Source: Stigmatella erecta | GTDB taxonomy: Bacteria; Myxococcota; Myxococcia; Myxococcales; Myxococcaceae | DNA length: 64,000 nt | NCBI RefSeq assembly: GCF_900111745.1 | Contig: NZ_FOIJ01000003.1 | Coordinates: forward strand, 682,001-746,000 | Direction of reading: 5' to 3' | Shown here: piece by piece, positions 16,701-24,489 of the stretch | How positions within the stretch are numbered: the stretch's first letter is position 1 | Layout of the letters: each line of letters begins with the position of its first letter | Made by a program: the position numbers and the translations under genes | The notes under the pieces: model-generated | The model's database searches: none | Seen by the model: only the letters and a program-made list of their open reading frames with translations | What the model was told of the DNA's origin: nothing

Positions 16701-18028
16701 CCCGCGGACAGCCGGGCGCGGGTCCACACGCTGGAGAGCGCGGCGGTGGCCTCCCGGGACAGCTCCACGAAGTCGGTGCCGAGCAGCTGCCCCTCGCGCA
16801 CGGTGACGCGGCCATTGACGATGGTCCACGCCACGCGCGAGCGGGCCAGCTGCCCCACCAGGTCCGGCGAGTAGCCCGTCTCGGGATCCGCCGCGGGCAC
16901 ATAGTCGTAGACCACCAGGTCCGCGAGGAAGCCCTCCTCCAGGCTCCCCGAGGGCAGGTTGAACAGGCGGGTGCACAGCTCGGCCGGCCCGCTCACGAGG
17001 CACTGCGCCAGCGCGCTGTCGGGATCCGGCAGACGGCCCGCGCGGGAGATGCGCAGCAGCGTCATGAACGCGGCCAGGGCCTCGTCCCAGAGGGTGCCAT
17101 GGCCACTGGTGCCCAGGCCCACCAGGTGCTGGCGCAGGAGCACCGTCTCCAGGGACTCGCCGGTGCGCTCGTTGGTGAGGTAGGAGCGGGGGCTGATGGC
17201 CACGAAGGTGTGGGTGGCCACGAGCCGCTCGGACTCCGCCGTGTCGATGGTGCGCGCATGCGCGGCGATGGAGCGGGCGCCCAGGAGCCCCAGCTCCTCC
17301 AGCCGGGGCACCACGCGCTTGCCGTGCCGCGCATACGTCAGGGCGAGATCCTCCTGCCCCTCGGCCAGGTGGAAGAGCAGGGGCGCCCCCGAGGCCTCGG
17401 CCACGTCGCGGATGCGGAGCAGGAGCGCATCGTCACAGGTGTGCGAGGACAGGAAGCCCACCGCGCCCCGCACCAGCGGGTGCTCCCGGCGGCGGCGCGC
17501 GAAGTCCGCGTTGGCCTCGAGCCACTGCGCGGCGGAGGCCTCGCCCTGGAGGTTGTGGGTGAGGTGGCCCGACACCAACCGGAGGCCGAGCTGGGCCGCC
17601 GCGGAGGCCTGGGCCTCCAGGGCCCCCGCCACATCCGCGGGGGCCTCCAGGTGCTCCACGGCCAGGGTGATGCCATCGCGCAGCGCCCGGGCGATGGCGA
17701 AGCGGGACAGGGCCTCCACCTCCCCGGGCGTCAGCAGGGAAGCCACGTACCGGCGCCGCTCCAGGCGGGAGTGGGGCGAGCTCAGCAGGAAGTTGCCCGA
17801 GGGGGGCAGGAGCTGGCCGCCCACGAGGTGCGTGTGGCAGTCCACCAGCCCGGGCGCCACCAACCGGCCCCGGCAGGCCACCTCCCAGTCGCCGGGCAGG
17901 ACGGGGATCTCGGCATCGGGCGCCACGCGGCGGATGCGGCCCTCTTCGATGAGCAGGGCCATGCCCGTCCGGACCCGGCCGTCCACACGGAACACGGCGC
18001 AGTTCTTGAGAAGAAGACGGCCTTCCAT
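16697..18028 (-). CDS. SsnA/cytosine deaminase-type amidohydrolase with an altered metal site
   Basis: An amidohydrolase-superfamily TIM barrel. The first metal motif is DCHTHL (about residues 63-68), with single His ligands in FHLAEG and AAHA. In this group the last metal ligand is normally the Asp of GTDG. Here the strand reads GLGTSGHG, with Ser308 in place of Asp (codon 17105-17107). The protein may use another ligand, or may not be a conventional deaminase. The C-terminal beta domain (DLVVYDYVP, VNGRVTV) is complete. 443 residues, start at 18028. It overlaps the methyltransferase gene, implying joint expression. Substrate unknown. Confidence 0.72.
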   Translation of the reverse strand: MEGRLLLKNCAVFRVDGRVRTGMALLIEEGRIRRVAPDAEIPVLPGDWEVACRGRLVAPGLVDCHTHLVGGQLLPPSGNFLLSSPHSRLERRRYVASLLTPGEVEALSRFAIARALRDGITLAVEHLEAPADVAGALEAQASAAAQLGLRLVSGHLTHNLQGEASAAQWLEANADFARRRREHPLVRGAVGFLSSHTCDDALLLRIRDVAEASGAPLLFHLAEGQEDLALTYARHGKRVVPRLEELGLLGARSIAAHARTIDTAESERLVATHTFVAISPRSYLTNERTGESLETVLLRQHLVGLGTSGHGTLWDEALAAFMTLLRISRAGRLPDPDSALAQCLVSGPAELCTRLFNLPSGSLEEGFLADLVVYDYVPAADPETGYSPDLVGQLARSRVAWTIVNGRVTVREGQLLGTDFVELSREATAALSSVWTRARLSAG

Positions 18029-18136
18029 GGCGTTCTACTATGGCCCGAGCCCCGCCCTTCCGGCCACCTTCCATTCTCGCGGAGGCTGTCTCTCTTCCCC
18101 TCCAGCCGCCGGGCGGGCGCTAAGCTCCAGGCCTTG

Positions 18137-20293
18137 ATGAGCATCCGTCCCCAACCCGCCGATCCCCCCTGGCCCGAGGCCCCCGTTTCCCCCCCGGGCG
18201 GCGCCGCGAGCGCGCCCCGGCGGACCGCGGGACTCGGCTTCTGGATAGGTTGGGGAGCGCTGCTCGCGCTGGCCTTCCTCGCGAGGATCGCCAACTGGCG
18301 CCAGGTCTTCCTGGACGGAAACGTGGAGCTGCTCGCCACCGACTCGCACTACTACGTCCGCTACGCGCTGCTGCAGCTGCAAACCTTCCCGTCCTTCCAC
18401 CGGTTCGACCCCTACATCAGCTTCCCCAGCGGTGCCTCCATCATCTGGCCGCCGCTGCACACCTGGCTGGTGGCGCTGTTCATCGCGCTCGGTTCCGCGG
18501 AGCCAGAGCGGGCGGTGGCCTGGGTCGGCCCGCTGGTGGCCCTCGTGGAGCTCGGCCTGCTCACGCTCCTGGCCCGGCGGTGGCTGGGCGGCAAGGTGGC
18601 GCTGGGGGCACTTGGAATGCTGGCCCTGGTGCCCGCGGCGGTCACCTCGGGAGGCCTTGGCAACGCGGACCACCACGTTCACGAGCCCACCCTGGCCGCG
18701 CTCAGCGCCCTCCTGCTGGGCCGGGCCCTCGCCCAGGGCTCGACCCGGCTGGGGGCGGCTACAGGCGTGGCCCTGGGGCTCGGGCGGATGTTCACCACCA
18801 CGAGCTTCACGCTGGTTCCCGGCATGGCCGCCGCCATTCCCCTGGCGGCTTTGCTCCTCCGAAAGACCCCTGGGGCCACCAGCCGCGTGGGCCTGGCCGC
18901 GGGGGCGGGGCTCGCGCTGTCGCAAGGGCTGGCCGTGGTGTGGTTTGGCGACCCCACGTCCCTGGCCTACTACGACATCTCGCTCTTCCAACCCCTCTTT
19001 GGCCTGTGCCTGTTCTGGGCCGGGGCGGGCGTGGCCGCCTTCCTCGAGCACCGCCGGACGTGGCCCGTGCCGCTGGGCATCGCGGCCCTGTGCGCCCTGC
19101 CCCTCGCCGCGGAAGTCCTCCAAGCGCTTGGCCACCTGGCGCTCAAGGATCCCCTCCTCAACATCGTCGCCGAGTCCATTCCGCTCTGGCAGGACTGGGA
19201 GTTCGCCCGGCAGCTCCTGGGCGCCATGTGCATGCTGCTGCCCCTGAGCCTGGTGGCGGCCTCCCTCTGGGTTTGGCTCGAGCGCGATGTGATGACGGCC
19301 ACCCTCGTGGCGGGAACCCTGCCCCTGACCGTGGCCTCGCTCCTCCAGGCCCGCTTCACCCAACCCTTGATGGGCTGCGGCGCGCTGCTCACCGCGGCGG
19401 GACTTGGGTGGGCGTTGCGCCTGGCCACCCCGCGCATCCGCCGCGTCTCGTATGCCGTGCTCGGACTGGTAGGGCTGTCCTTTCTGGCGTCCCTCGTCCC
19501 CCTGCGGCGCCTCGCAGCCCCCACGGACGAAGGCCTCATCCGCGCCACCCTGGCCTGGATGAAAACCCATACCCCGCCGCCCTCCTCCGCCTGGAACACC
19601 CAGGTGCCCCCAGCCTATGGCGTGGTGGCCTACTTCAACCTGGGACACCTGCTCACCCTCTGGGCCGAGCGCCCCGCCGTGGCCACCCCCTTCTCTCAAG
19701 CCCCCGTGCACATCCAGGCCAACCTCGCGGCCACCGGGGTGCTCAGCGCCAAGGACGAGGAGACCGCGTATGCGCGGGCCCAAGCGCTCTCCACCCGCTA
19801 CCTGCTGATCATCCCCATCAAGTACTTCCTCGGAGAGCTGAAAGTGCCTCCGAGCCAGACCGTGAATGACTGGCTGCTGGAGCACGCGGGGATGACCCAC
19901 GAGAGCCGGCCCGCGAGCAGCCACTTCCGACTCATCCACGAATCCGCAGCCTCCCGGCTCCACAAGCCAGCGCTGCCCTATGCCCGCCTCTTCGAGCTCG
20001 TCCCGGGCGCGGAACTCCGGGGACGTTGCAACCCCGGAGCCGCGGTGTCCGCGCGACTTGAGCTGACAACGCCGCGGGGCCCCCTGCTGCACTACACCCC
20101 TCAGACCACCGCCGACACGCAAGGGGCCTTCTCCCTGCGCGTGGCCTATCCCACCGAAGGAGACCCCGCGGCCTCGGAGATCCGGGCCGCGGCGGCCTAC
20201 CAGGTGACGTGCGACGGAGGCGGGGGAACGGCCACCGTGTCCGAAGACGCCGTGCGAGCGGGCACGGCTCTCGAGCTGGACGGCCCCCCGTGA
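18137..20293 (+). CDS. STT3/PglB-like membrane oligosaccharyltransferase-family protein
   Basis: 718 residues with about 12 membrane helices and a soluble C-terminal domain from about residue 470. Three motifs place it in the STT3/AglB/PglB group. The first is a TDSHYYVRY loop (Asp69), equivalent to the first DxD motif. The second is ADHHVHE (residues 178-183), equivalent to the second acidic motif. The third is a soluble-domain segment VAYFNLGHLLTLWAERP (residues 497-513) at the position of the WWDYG signature. The WWDYG itself is replaced by YFNLG, so acceptor-sequon recognition may differ. Family enzymes move lipid-linked glycans onto protein Asn. The start at 18137 opens with a Pro-rich cytosolic tail. 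It is divergent from the amidohydrolase. Confidence 0.72.
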   Translation: MSIRPQPADPPWPEAPVSPPGGAASAPRRTAGLGFWIGWGALLALAFLARIANWRQVFLDGNVELLATDSHYYVRYALLQLQTFPSFHRFDPYISFPSGASIIWPPLHTWLVALFIALGSAEPERAVAWVGPLVALVELGLLTLLARRWLGGKVALGALGMLALVPAAVTSGGLGNADHHVHEPTLAALSALLLGRALAQGSTRLGAATGVALGLGRMFTTTSFTLVPGMAAAIPLAALLLRKTPGATSRVGLAAGAGLALSQGLAVVWFGDPTSLAYYDISLFQPLFGLCLFWAGAGVAAFLEHRRTWPVPLGIAALCALPLAAEVLQALGHLALKDPLLNIVAESIPLWQDWEFARQLLGAMCMLLPLSLVAASLWVWLERDVMTATLVAGTLPLTVASLLQARFTQPLMGCGALLTAAGLGWALRLATPRIRRVSYAVLGLVGLSFLASLVPLRRLAAPTDEGLIRATLAWMKTHTPPPSSAWNTQVPPAYGVVAYFNLGHLLTLWAERPAVATPFSQAPVHIQANLAATGVLSAKDEETAYARAQALSTRYLLIIPIKYFLGELKVPPSQTVNDWLLEHAGMTHESRPASSHFRLIHESAASRLHKPALPYARLFELVPGAELRGRCNPGAAVSARLELTTPRGPLLHYTPQTTADTQGAFSLRVAYPTEGDPAASEIRAAAAYQVTCDGGGGTATVSEDAVRAGTALELDGPP

Positions 20294-20312
20294 GCCTCCT
20301 GGCCTCGAAATG

Positions 20313-20341
20313 AAAAGGGCGGTCTCCCGGAGGAGCCGCCC
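20313..20341 (-). terminator. Rho-independent terminator of the pilin gene
   Basis: On the minus strand GGGCGG (20341-20336) and CCGCCC (20322-20317) close a hairpin that is extended by inner pairs and followed by TTTTC. It lies 28 bp past the pilin stop codon. On the plus strand it also follows the STT3-like gene. Confidence 0.7.
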
Positions 20342-20368
20342 GTTCCATCCTGCGCTGGGAGCAACGCT

Positions 20369-20623
20369 CTAGTAAGCGTTCTCCTTGGCGAAGTTCTTGA
20401 TGTTCTTGTTGTGCAGCTGCTCGGTGGTCTCCTGCGTCGTGGGCTCGTAGTCGGCATTGCCGGCGAGCGCGCTGGCCGAGGCGCCGAACAGCTTGCGGAC
20501 GTTGTCGCCGAACAGGGTGATGACGCCGATGGCCGCGATGGCGATCAGGGCGACGATGATGATGTACTCGGTCATGCCCTGGCCACGGGCCTTGCGGAAC
20601 TGCTTACGGGTCATCGCCTTCAT
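20369..20623 (-). CDS. Flp/Tad-type pilin-like small membrane protein
   Basis: 84 residues: a basic leader (MKAMTRKQFRKARGQG), then MTEYIIIVALIAIAAIGVITLFG, then a hydrophilic tail. A Gly followed by a hydrophobic segment with Glu at position +3 or so and Tyr next to it is the class-III (Flp) prepilin pattern processed by TadV/FppA-type peptidases; cleavage after Gly16 would leave MTEY as the mature N-terminus. An AGGAG site precedes the start at 20623. It diverges from mrpA. No tad secretion genes are in the window, so the export partner is elsewhere or the protein has another job. Confidence 0.72.
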   Translation of the reverse strand: MKAMTRKQFRKARGQGMTEYIIIVALIAIAAIGVITLFGDNVRKLFGASASALAGNADYEPTTQETTEQLHNKNIKNFAKENAY

Positions 20624-20887
20624 GGGGAACTCCTGGGGGTTGGATTGCTGCGAGAGTGTGCGGACAGTAGAAGCCTTATTTCCATGGGTCCATCCGTCAT
20701 CGGGAGGATGCCGGGGAAAAGCGTGGAACTTCGGGGCTTTGCGCCAGGGTGACCGCCTCCCGGCCCCTGAAAGACGCCCCGCTCCCCCGCCAAGGCGGGA
20801 AGCACGAAACAAGATGTTCCAGGACGCAACAGGCGCCATGAAGGGGGACAGCATGGAACTGGAATCGTTATGGTCCCACCCTGACCC

Positions 20888-21862
20888 ATGAATCCTCTGC
20901 TCCTGCAAGCCGTGCAGCTCGCTTGGTCCCCTGGCCTGCGGGTGACCCATGTCGAAGGGGACAGCCCCTCCATCCTCCGCCGTCCCGCGGCGGAGCTGTT
21001 GGATGCGCCCCTGCATGCGGCGCTCGGCATCTCACCGGAGCGGGCGCGGGACCTGGACGCTTTGGCCCAGGAGAACCGCCGCGCCGTGGAGTTTCTTTCC
21101 GCCCAGTTCGGCACCGGCGAGCCCGTCTCCCTGCGGCTGGTGCTCGGCCTGCACGAGGGGGCCCCCGCGGCCGCCGTCCTGGACCTGAACGCCCTGCTCG
21201 TCGGCGCCCCGCCCGTCCAGATTTCGGGCCTCTCCTCCTCGCTCAGCCATGAGATCCGCAACCCCCTGAGCTCCGTGAAGATGGCGGTGCAGACGCTCCA
21301 GCGGAACACGGGCCTGTCGGACCGGGACAAGCGCCGGCTGACCATCGCCAACCGGGAGATCCGCACCATGGAGCGGATGCTCTGGATGCTGTCCGAGTAC
21401 GGCCGCGACAGCGTGCCCAACCTGGACGCCCACCCCCTGCGCTCGGTGCTCCAGGAAGCCCAGGCCATGGTGGCCCCGGAGCTGGCCGAGCGCCGCATCG
21501 AGCTTCACATCGAGGAGGAGCCCGAGCTGCCCCGGGCCCGCGTGGACACCGTGCGGCTGCGGCCCGTGCTGGCCCAGCTGATGCTCAACATCGCCATGGG
21601 CCAGCCCGAGGGCTCCCCGCTCCAGGTGTACCTGCGCGCCGCCCCCACCGGCCAGGCGCAGCTCGTGCTGAAGGACCCCGTGGCGGCCTTGCCCCCGGAG
21701 GAGCAGGCCACCCTGTTCGAGCCCTTTGGCTCCCGGCTGGCACACGGGGCAGGCCTCTCCCTGGCCGCGCTCCGGCGGGTCCTGCTCAACCAGGGCGGCT
21801 CCGTGTCCGCCGAGGGAAGCGCCGAGCCGGGAATGGTGTTCACACTCACCTTCGCCTCGTGA
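20888..21862 (+). CDS. mrpA: MrpA-like sensor histidine kinase
   Basis: Cytosolic histidine kinase, 324 residues with no membrane segment. The H-box is SLSHEIRNPLSSVKMAVQ (His near residue 122) and the N-terminal ~100 residues form a small sensor (PAS-like) region. The ATP-binding half is degenerate: an N-box Asn remains in LMLNIA, but the G1 DxGxG motif reads KDPVAALPP, and only the late GAGLSLAALRRVL Gly box looks normal. In Myxococcus xanthus MrpA acts with MrpB upstream of mrpC. Here it lies 9 bp before the NtrC-type gene and 1.7 kb before the mrpC homologue, which supports the name. Confidence 0.85.
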   Translation: MNPLLLQAVQLAWSPGLRVTHVEGDSPSILRRPAAELLDAPLHAALGISPERARDLDALAQENRRAVEFLSAQFGTGEPVSLRLVLGLHEGAPAAAVLDLNALLVGAPPVQISGLSSSLSHEIRNPLSSVKMAVQTLQRNTGLSDRDKRRLTIANREIRTMERMLWMLSEYGRDSVPNLDAHPLRSVLQEAQAMVAPELAERRIELHIEEEPELPRARVDTVRLRPVLAQLMLNIAMGQPEGSPLQVYLRAAPTGQAQLVLKDPVAALPPEEQATLFEPFGSRLAHGAGLSLAALRRVLLNQGGSVSAEGSAEPGMVFTLTFAS

Positions 21863-21871
21863 GTGAGCCCC

Positions 21872-23308
21872 ATGGAGACCCTTCTCATCATCGATGACGA
21901 CGTGGGCCTCCTGGAGAACCTCCAGATGCACTTCGAGGAGATTCTCCAGGATGGCGCACCGCGTTACAACGTGGTGACGGCCACCAGCGCCGCCATGGGG
22001 CTCAAGGCGGCCCAGGAGGCCATGCCCAGCGTGGTCATCCTGGACATGATGCTGCCGGACCGCAGCGGCCTGGAAATCATCGAGGAGATGAAGACGCTGT
22101 GCGGGGACGCGCGCATCATCCTCGTCACCGCGCACCACGACATGGAGACGACGATCCGGGCCATGAAGGCCGGGGCGTTCGACTACATCCACAAGCCCTT
22201 CCCGGACCCGGCCGCGCTGGATCTGGTGGTGGACCGGGCGCTGGAGTACCGGCAGCTGTCGCGGCGCGCCGCGTCCGTGAACGTGGAGAACGCGGCGGCG
22301 CGGCTGGGGGACATCGTCGGCACCAGCCCGCTGATGCAGCAGCTGGTGAAGGAGATCGGCAAGGTCACCAGCAGCACCGCCACGGTGCTCATCAACGGCG
22401 AGAGCGGCACGGGCAAGGAGCTCTTCGCCCGCGTCATCCACAACTACTCCTATGACGAGGCCAAGCCCTTCATCGGCATCAACTGCTCGGCCATCGTGGA
22501 CACGCTCCTGGAGAGCGAGCTGTTCGGCCACGAGAAGGGCTCGTTCACCGGCGCCACCACCACCAAGCAGGGCAAGTTCGAGCTGGCCGAGGACGGCACC
22601 GTCTTCCTGGACGAGATCGGCGACATGTCGCTGATGCTCCAGTCCAAGCTGCTCCGCGTGCTCCAGGAGCGGGAGTTCGAGCGCGTGGGCGGCGTCAAGC
22701 GCATCAAGCTGCGCGCGCGCGTCATCGCCGCCACCCACCGCACCCTCTCCGAGGAGGTGGCCTCGGGCCGCTTCCGCGAGGACCTCTACCAGCGCCTCAA
22801 GGTCATCACCCTGCGGATTCCCCCGCTGCGCGAGCGCCGGGAGGACATCCCCCTGCTGGTGCACCACCTGCTGGAGCGCATCAACGAGAAGGTGCACAAA
22901 CGGGTGCTCCGCGTGCCCCCCGAGGTGCTGGAGCACCTGACGCGGCTGCCGTGGCGCGGCAACGTGCGCGAGCTGGAGAACGTGCTCACCCGCGCCGTGG
23001 TGCTCGCCCCGGGCGAGGTGTTGCTGGGTGAAGACTTGCCGGCCCTGGAGCCCGGGCCCCAGGAGCCTGGCCGGCCGCTCCCCGCCACCGGGCCCCTGTT
23101 CGCCGCCCCGGCCGTGGATGACGCCAGCCAGATTCCCACTTTGGAAGAAGCTGAGCGCGTTCTCATCCAGCGCGCCATGGCCGTCACCAAGGGGCACAAG
23201 GGCAAAACGTGCCAGATTCTGGGAATCAGCCGCCCGACGCTCGAGCGCAAACTCCAGAAATACGCGCTCTCCCAGCCAGTCCCCTCGTCCTTGGGTGGAC
23301 AGGGATAG
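21872..23308 (+). CDS. mrpB: MrpB-like NtrC-family sigma-54 activator
   Basis: Receiver domain (IIDDDVG; phospho-Asp in VVILDMMLP; Lys in HKPFPDP), AAA+ domain with Walker A GESGTGKE, a sigma-54 contact loop GSFTGA (Ser for the usual Ala of GAFTGA), and Walker B GTVFLDEIGDM. The C-terminal Fis-type helix-turn-helix ends in ISRPTLERKLQKY. The order kinase - activator - CRP protein is that of mrpABC, where MrpB switches on mrpC at a sigma-54 promoter, and such a promoter is visible at 23514-23529. ATG at 21872 is used; a GTG at 21863 directly after the mrpA stop would add three residues. Confidence 0.88.
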   Translation: METLLIIDDDVGLLENLQMHFEEILQDGAPRYNVVTATSAAMGLKAAQEAMPSVVILDMMLPDRSGLEIIEEMKTLCGDARIILVTAHHDMETTIRAMKAGAFDYIHKPFPDPAALDLVVDRALEYRQLSRRAASVNVENAAARLGDIVGTSPLMQQLVKEIGKVTSSTATVLINGESGTGKELFARVIHNYSYDEAKPFIGINCSAIVDTLLESELFGHEKGSFTGATTTKQGKFELAEDGTVFLDEIGDMSLMLQSKLLRVLQEREFERVGGVKRIKLRARVIAATHRTLSEEVASGRFREDLYQRLKVITLRIPPLRERREDIPLLVHHLLERINEKVHKRVLRVPPEVLEHLTRLPWRGNVRELENVLTRAVVLAPGEVLLGEDLPALEPGPQEPGRPLPATGPLFAAPAVDDASQIPTLEEAERVLIQRAMAVTKGHKGKTCQILGISRPTLERKLQKYALSQPVPSSLGGQG

Positions 23309-23323
23309 TGTCCGTTTTCAAAC
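23309..23323. promoter_or_regulatory. MrpC-type binding site 1 upstream of mrpC
   Basis: TGTCCGTTTTCAAAC is an exact match to the published MrpC consensus TGT-Y-N8-RAC as I recall it. It starts directly after the mrpB stop codon and would serve autoregulation of mrpC. Confidence 0.5.
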
Positions 23324-23341
23324 CCGTCATCCGCCAGACAC

Positions 23342-23356
23342 TGTCGGGCGTGGAAC
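23342..23356. promoter_or_regulatory. MrpC-type binding site 2 upstream of mrpC
   Basis: TGTCGGGCGTGGAAC matches TGT-Y-N8-RAC, and the next base extends it to the full palindromic form TGTY-N8-RACA. It lies 17 bp before the first of the TGAACGTT repeats. Confidence 0.55.
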
Positions 23357-23372
23357 AAGGGCCCCCCAGAAT

Positions 23373-23387
23373 TGAACGTTTCGTTCA
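23373..23387. promoter_or_regulatory. Palindromic enhancer candidate 1 (TGAACGTTTCGTTCA)
   Basis: A 15-bp perfect palindrome, about 140 bp upstream of the sigma-54 promoter. A close copy lies 31 bp (about three helical turns) downstream. This is the arrangement expected for binding sites of an NtrC-family activator; MrpB is the natural candidate. Confidence 0.5.
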
Positions 23388-23403
23388 CGTTGATCAGACT
23401 GTT

Positions 23404-23419
23404 TGAACGTTCCGTTTCA
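23404..23419. promoter_or_regulatory. Palindromic enhancer candidate 2 (TGAACGTTCCGTTTCA)
   Basis: A near copy of the palindrome at 23373-23387 with one inserted base. Spacing of 31 bp puts both on the same face of the helix. Confidence 0.45.
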
Positions 23420-23513
23420 CATTTTGGACAGAGCGCGGGAAGGGGCAACGCCCCGGAGCGCTAAGTTCCCAGCATTCTTGGGTTTGTTGCCCCCGGAGCA
23501 TTTCATTCCCCTT

Positions 23514-23529
23514 TGGCACAATCCTTGGA
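23514..23529 (+). promoter_or_regulatory. Sigma-54 promoter of mrpC
   Basis: TGGCAC (-24 element, 23514-23519) and TTGGA (-12 element, 23525-23529) have the exact 12-bp GG-to-GC register of the consensus TGGCACG-N4-TTGCW; only the -12 C is changed to G. Transcription would begin near 23540, about 53 bp before the mrpC start. The neighbouring sigma-54 activator gene fits. Confidence 0.7.
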
Positions 23530-23592
23530 GATGGGGTCCTGCGTTCGTTGCTCGGGATTCAGCCAACCTTCCGCTCCCCAGGAGTCCAATCC

Positions 23593-24339
23593 ATGCACGG
23601 CTTCAACCGCCCCCTCGGCCCCATCGGTTCCAACGTTGTCGCCCCCCTGCAGACGACCAGCTCCGGGATGATGGTGACGGCCAACAAGATCGTTCCTGGC
23701 CAGGAATCGATCGACTTCAAGGGCTACTTCAAGGTCGAGTCCTTCCCCCACAACTCGGTCATCTACCGCTATGGGGACACCACCGACCGCGTGTACCTGC
23801 TCAAGTCCGGCCGCGTGCGCCTGATGCGCGTGGGCAAGAACGGCACCCGCTCGGTGGTGAGCATCCTGCGCCCTGGGGAGATCTTCGGCGAGGTGTTCCG
23901 CCCCGAGGGCACCACCATCGAGGAGATGGCGATCGCCTCCGGCGAGGCCGAGGTGTGGAGCATCGAGGGCCGCGACTTCCGCGCGCAGCTGGAGGCCCGC
24001 CCGGCCCTGGCGCTGGATGTGGTGCGCGCCTACGCCGAGCGCGTGCGTGCGCTGCGCAAGCGCGTGCTGGGCCTGACCTTCAAGGAAGTGCCGGCGCGGC
24101 TCGCCGACACCCTGCTGACGCTCGTCGAGGCGCACGGTGAGCGCTGCCCGCACGGCGGCGAGACGGACCTGCGCGGCATCACCCAGCAGGACCTCGCGGA
24201 CCTGGTGGGCGCCTCGCGCTCCTTCGTGTCCACGCTCATCAACGAGATGAAGCGCGATGGCGTGCTGGGCAACGTCGGCCGCATCCTGTGCGTGCGCGAC
24301 CAGAAGGCCCTGCGGAAGATCGCCGGCAAGGAGAAGTAA
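23593..24339 (+). CDS. mrpC: MrpC, CRP/FNR-family developmental regulator
   Basis: A 248-residue CRP-family transcription factor. The N-terminal extension MHGFNRPLGPIGSNVV is highly like that of M. xanthus MrpC. Then come a cyclic-nucleotide-binding-type beta barrel (YRYGDTTDRVYLLKSGRVRLMR, GEIFGE) and a C-terminal winged helix (GITQQDLADLVGASRSFVSTLINEMKRDG). The ATG at 23593 has AGGAG upstream. In M. xanthus MrpC activates fruA and other starvation-induced fruiting-body genes and represses its own gene. mrpAB lie directly upstream with matching control sites, and a strong hairpin at 24371-24405 closes the locus. Confidence 0.93.
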   Translation: MHGFNRPLGPIGSNVVAPLQTTSSGMMVTANKIVPGQESIDFKGYFKVESFPHNSVIYRYGDTTDRVYLLKSGRVRLMRVGKNGTRSVVSILRPGEIFGEVFRPEGTTIEEMAIASGEAEVWSIEGRDFRAQLEARPALALDVVRAYAERVRALRKRVLGLTFKEVPARLADTLLTLVEAHGERCPHGGETDLRGITQQDLADLVGASRSFVSTLINEMKRDGVLGNVGRILCVRDQKALRKIAGKEK

Positions 24340-24370
24340 GCCGCTTTCGTCCCGAGCACACCGAACACTG

Positions 24371-24405
24371 ACGGGCTCGATCGCACGGGGTGCGATCGGG
24401 CCCGT
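24371..24405 (+). terminator. Strong hairpin after mrpC
   Basis: A 15-bp stem with one G-T wobble (24371-24385 with 24391-24405, loop CGGGG). No clear U-run follows, so termination strength is uncertain, but its position 32 bp past the mrpC stop is typical. Confidence 0.6.
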
Positions 24406-24489
24406 TGTGCATTTCACGCCCTGGCATTCCTTTCCCCCCCCCGCCCGGCGCGCCGCTATCCTCCGCCCCGCCACTCGCCCCCGGGCCCT

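Noticed and set aside
13561-16902. A very long minus-strand open frame spanning truA, the kinase and the methyltransferase
   Set aside because: It is an alternate frame of well-supported genes; its protein is rich in Arg, Gly, Pro and Ala with no motif. It arises from high GC at third positions.
17099-18136. Long N-terminal extension of the STT3-like gene frame into the amidohydrolase region
   Set aside because: The extension is antisense to the amidohydrolase and has no homology; the ATG at 18137 gives a normal membrane protein.
20624-20887. Possible sigma-70 promoter for the pilin
   Set aside because: A TGGACC/TACTGT pair with 17-bp spacing exists but both boxes are weak, so I do not list it.
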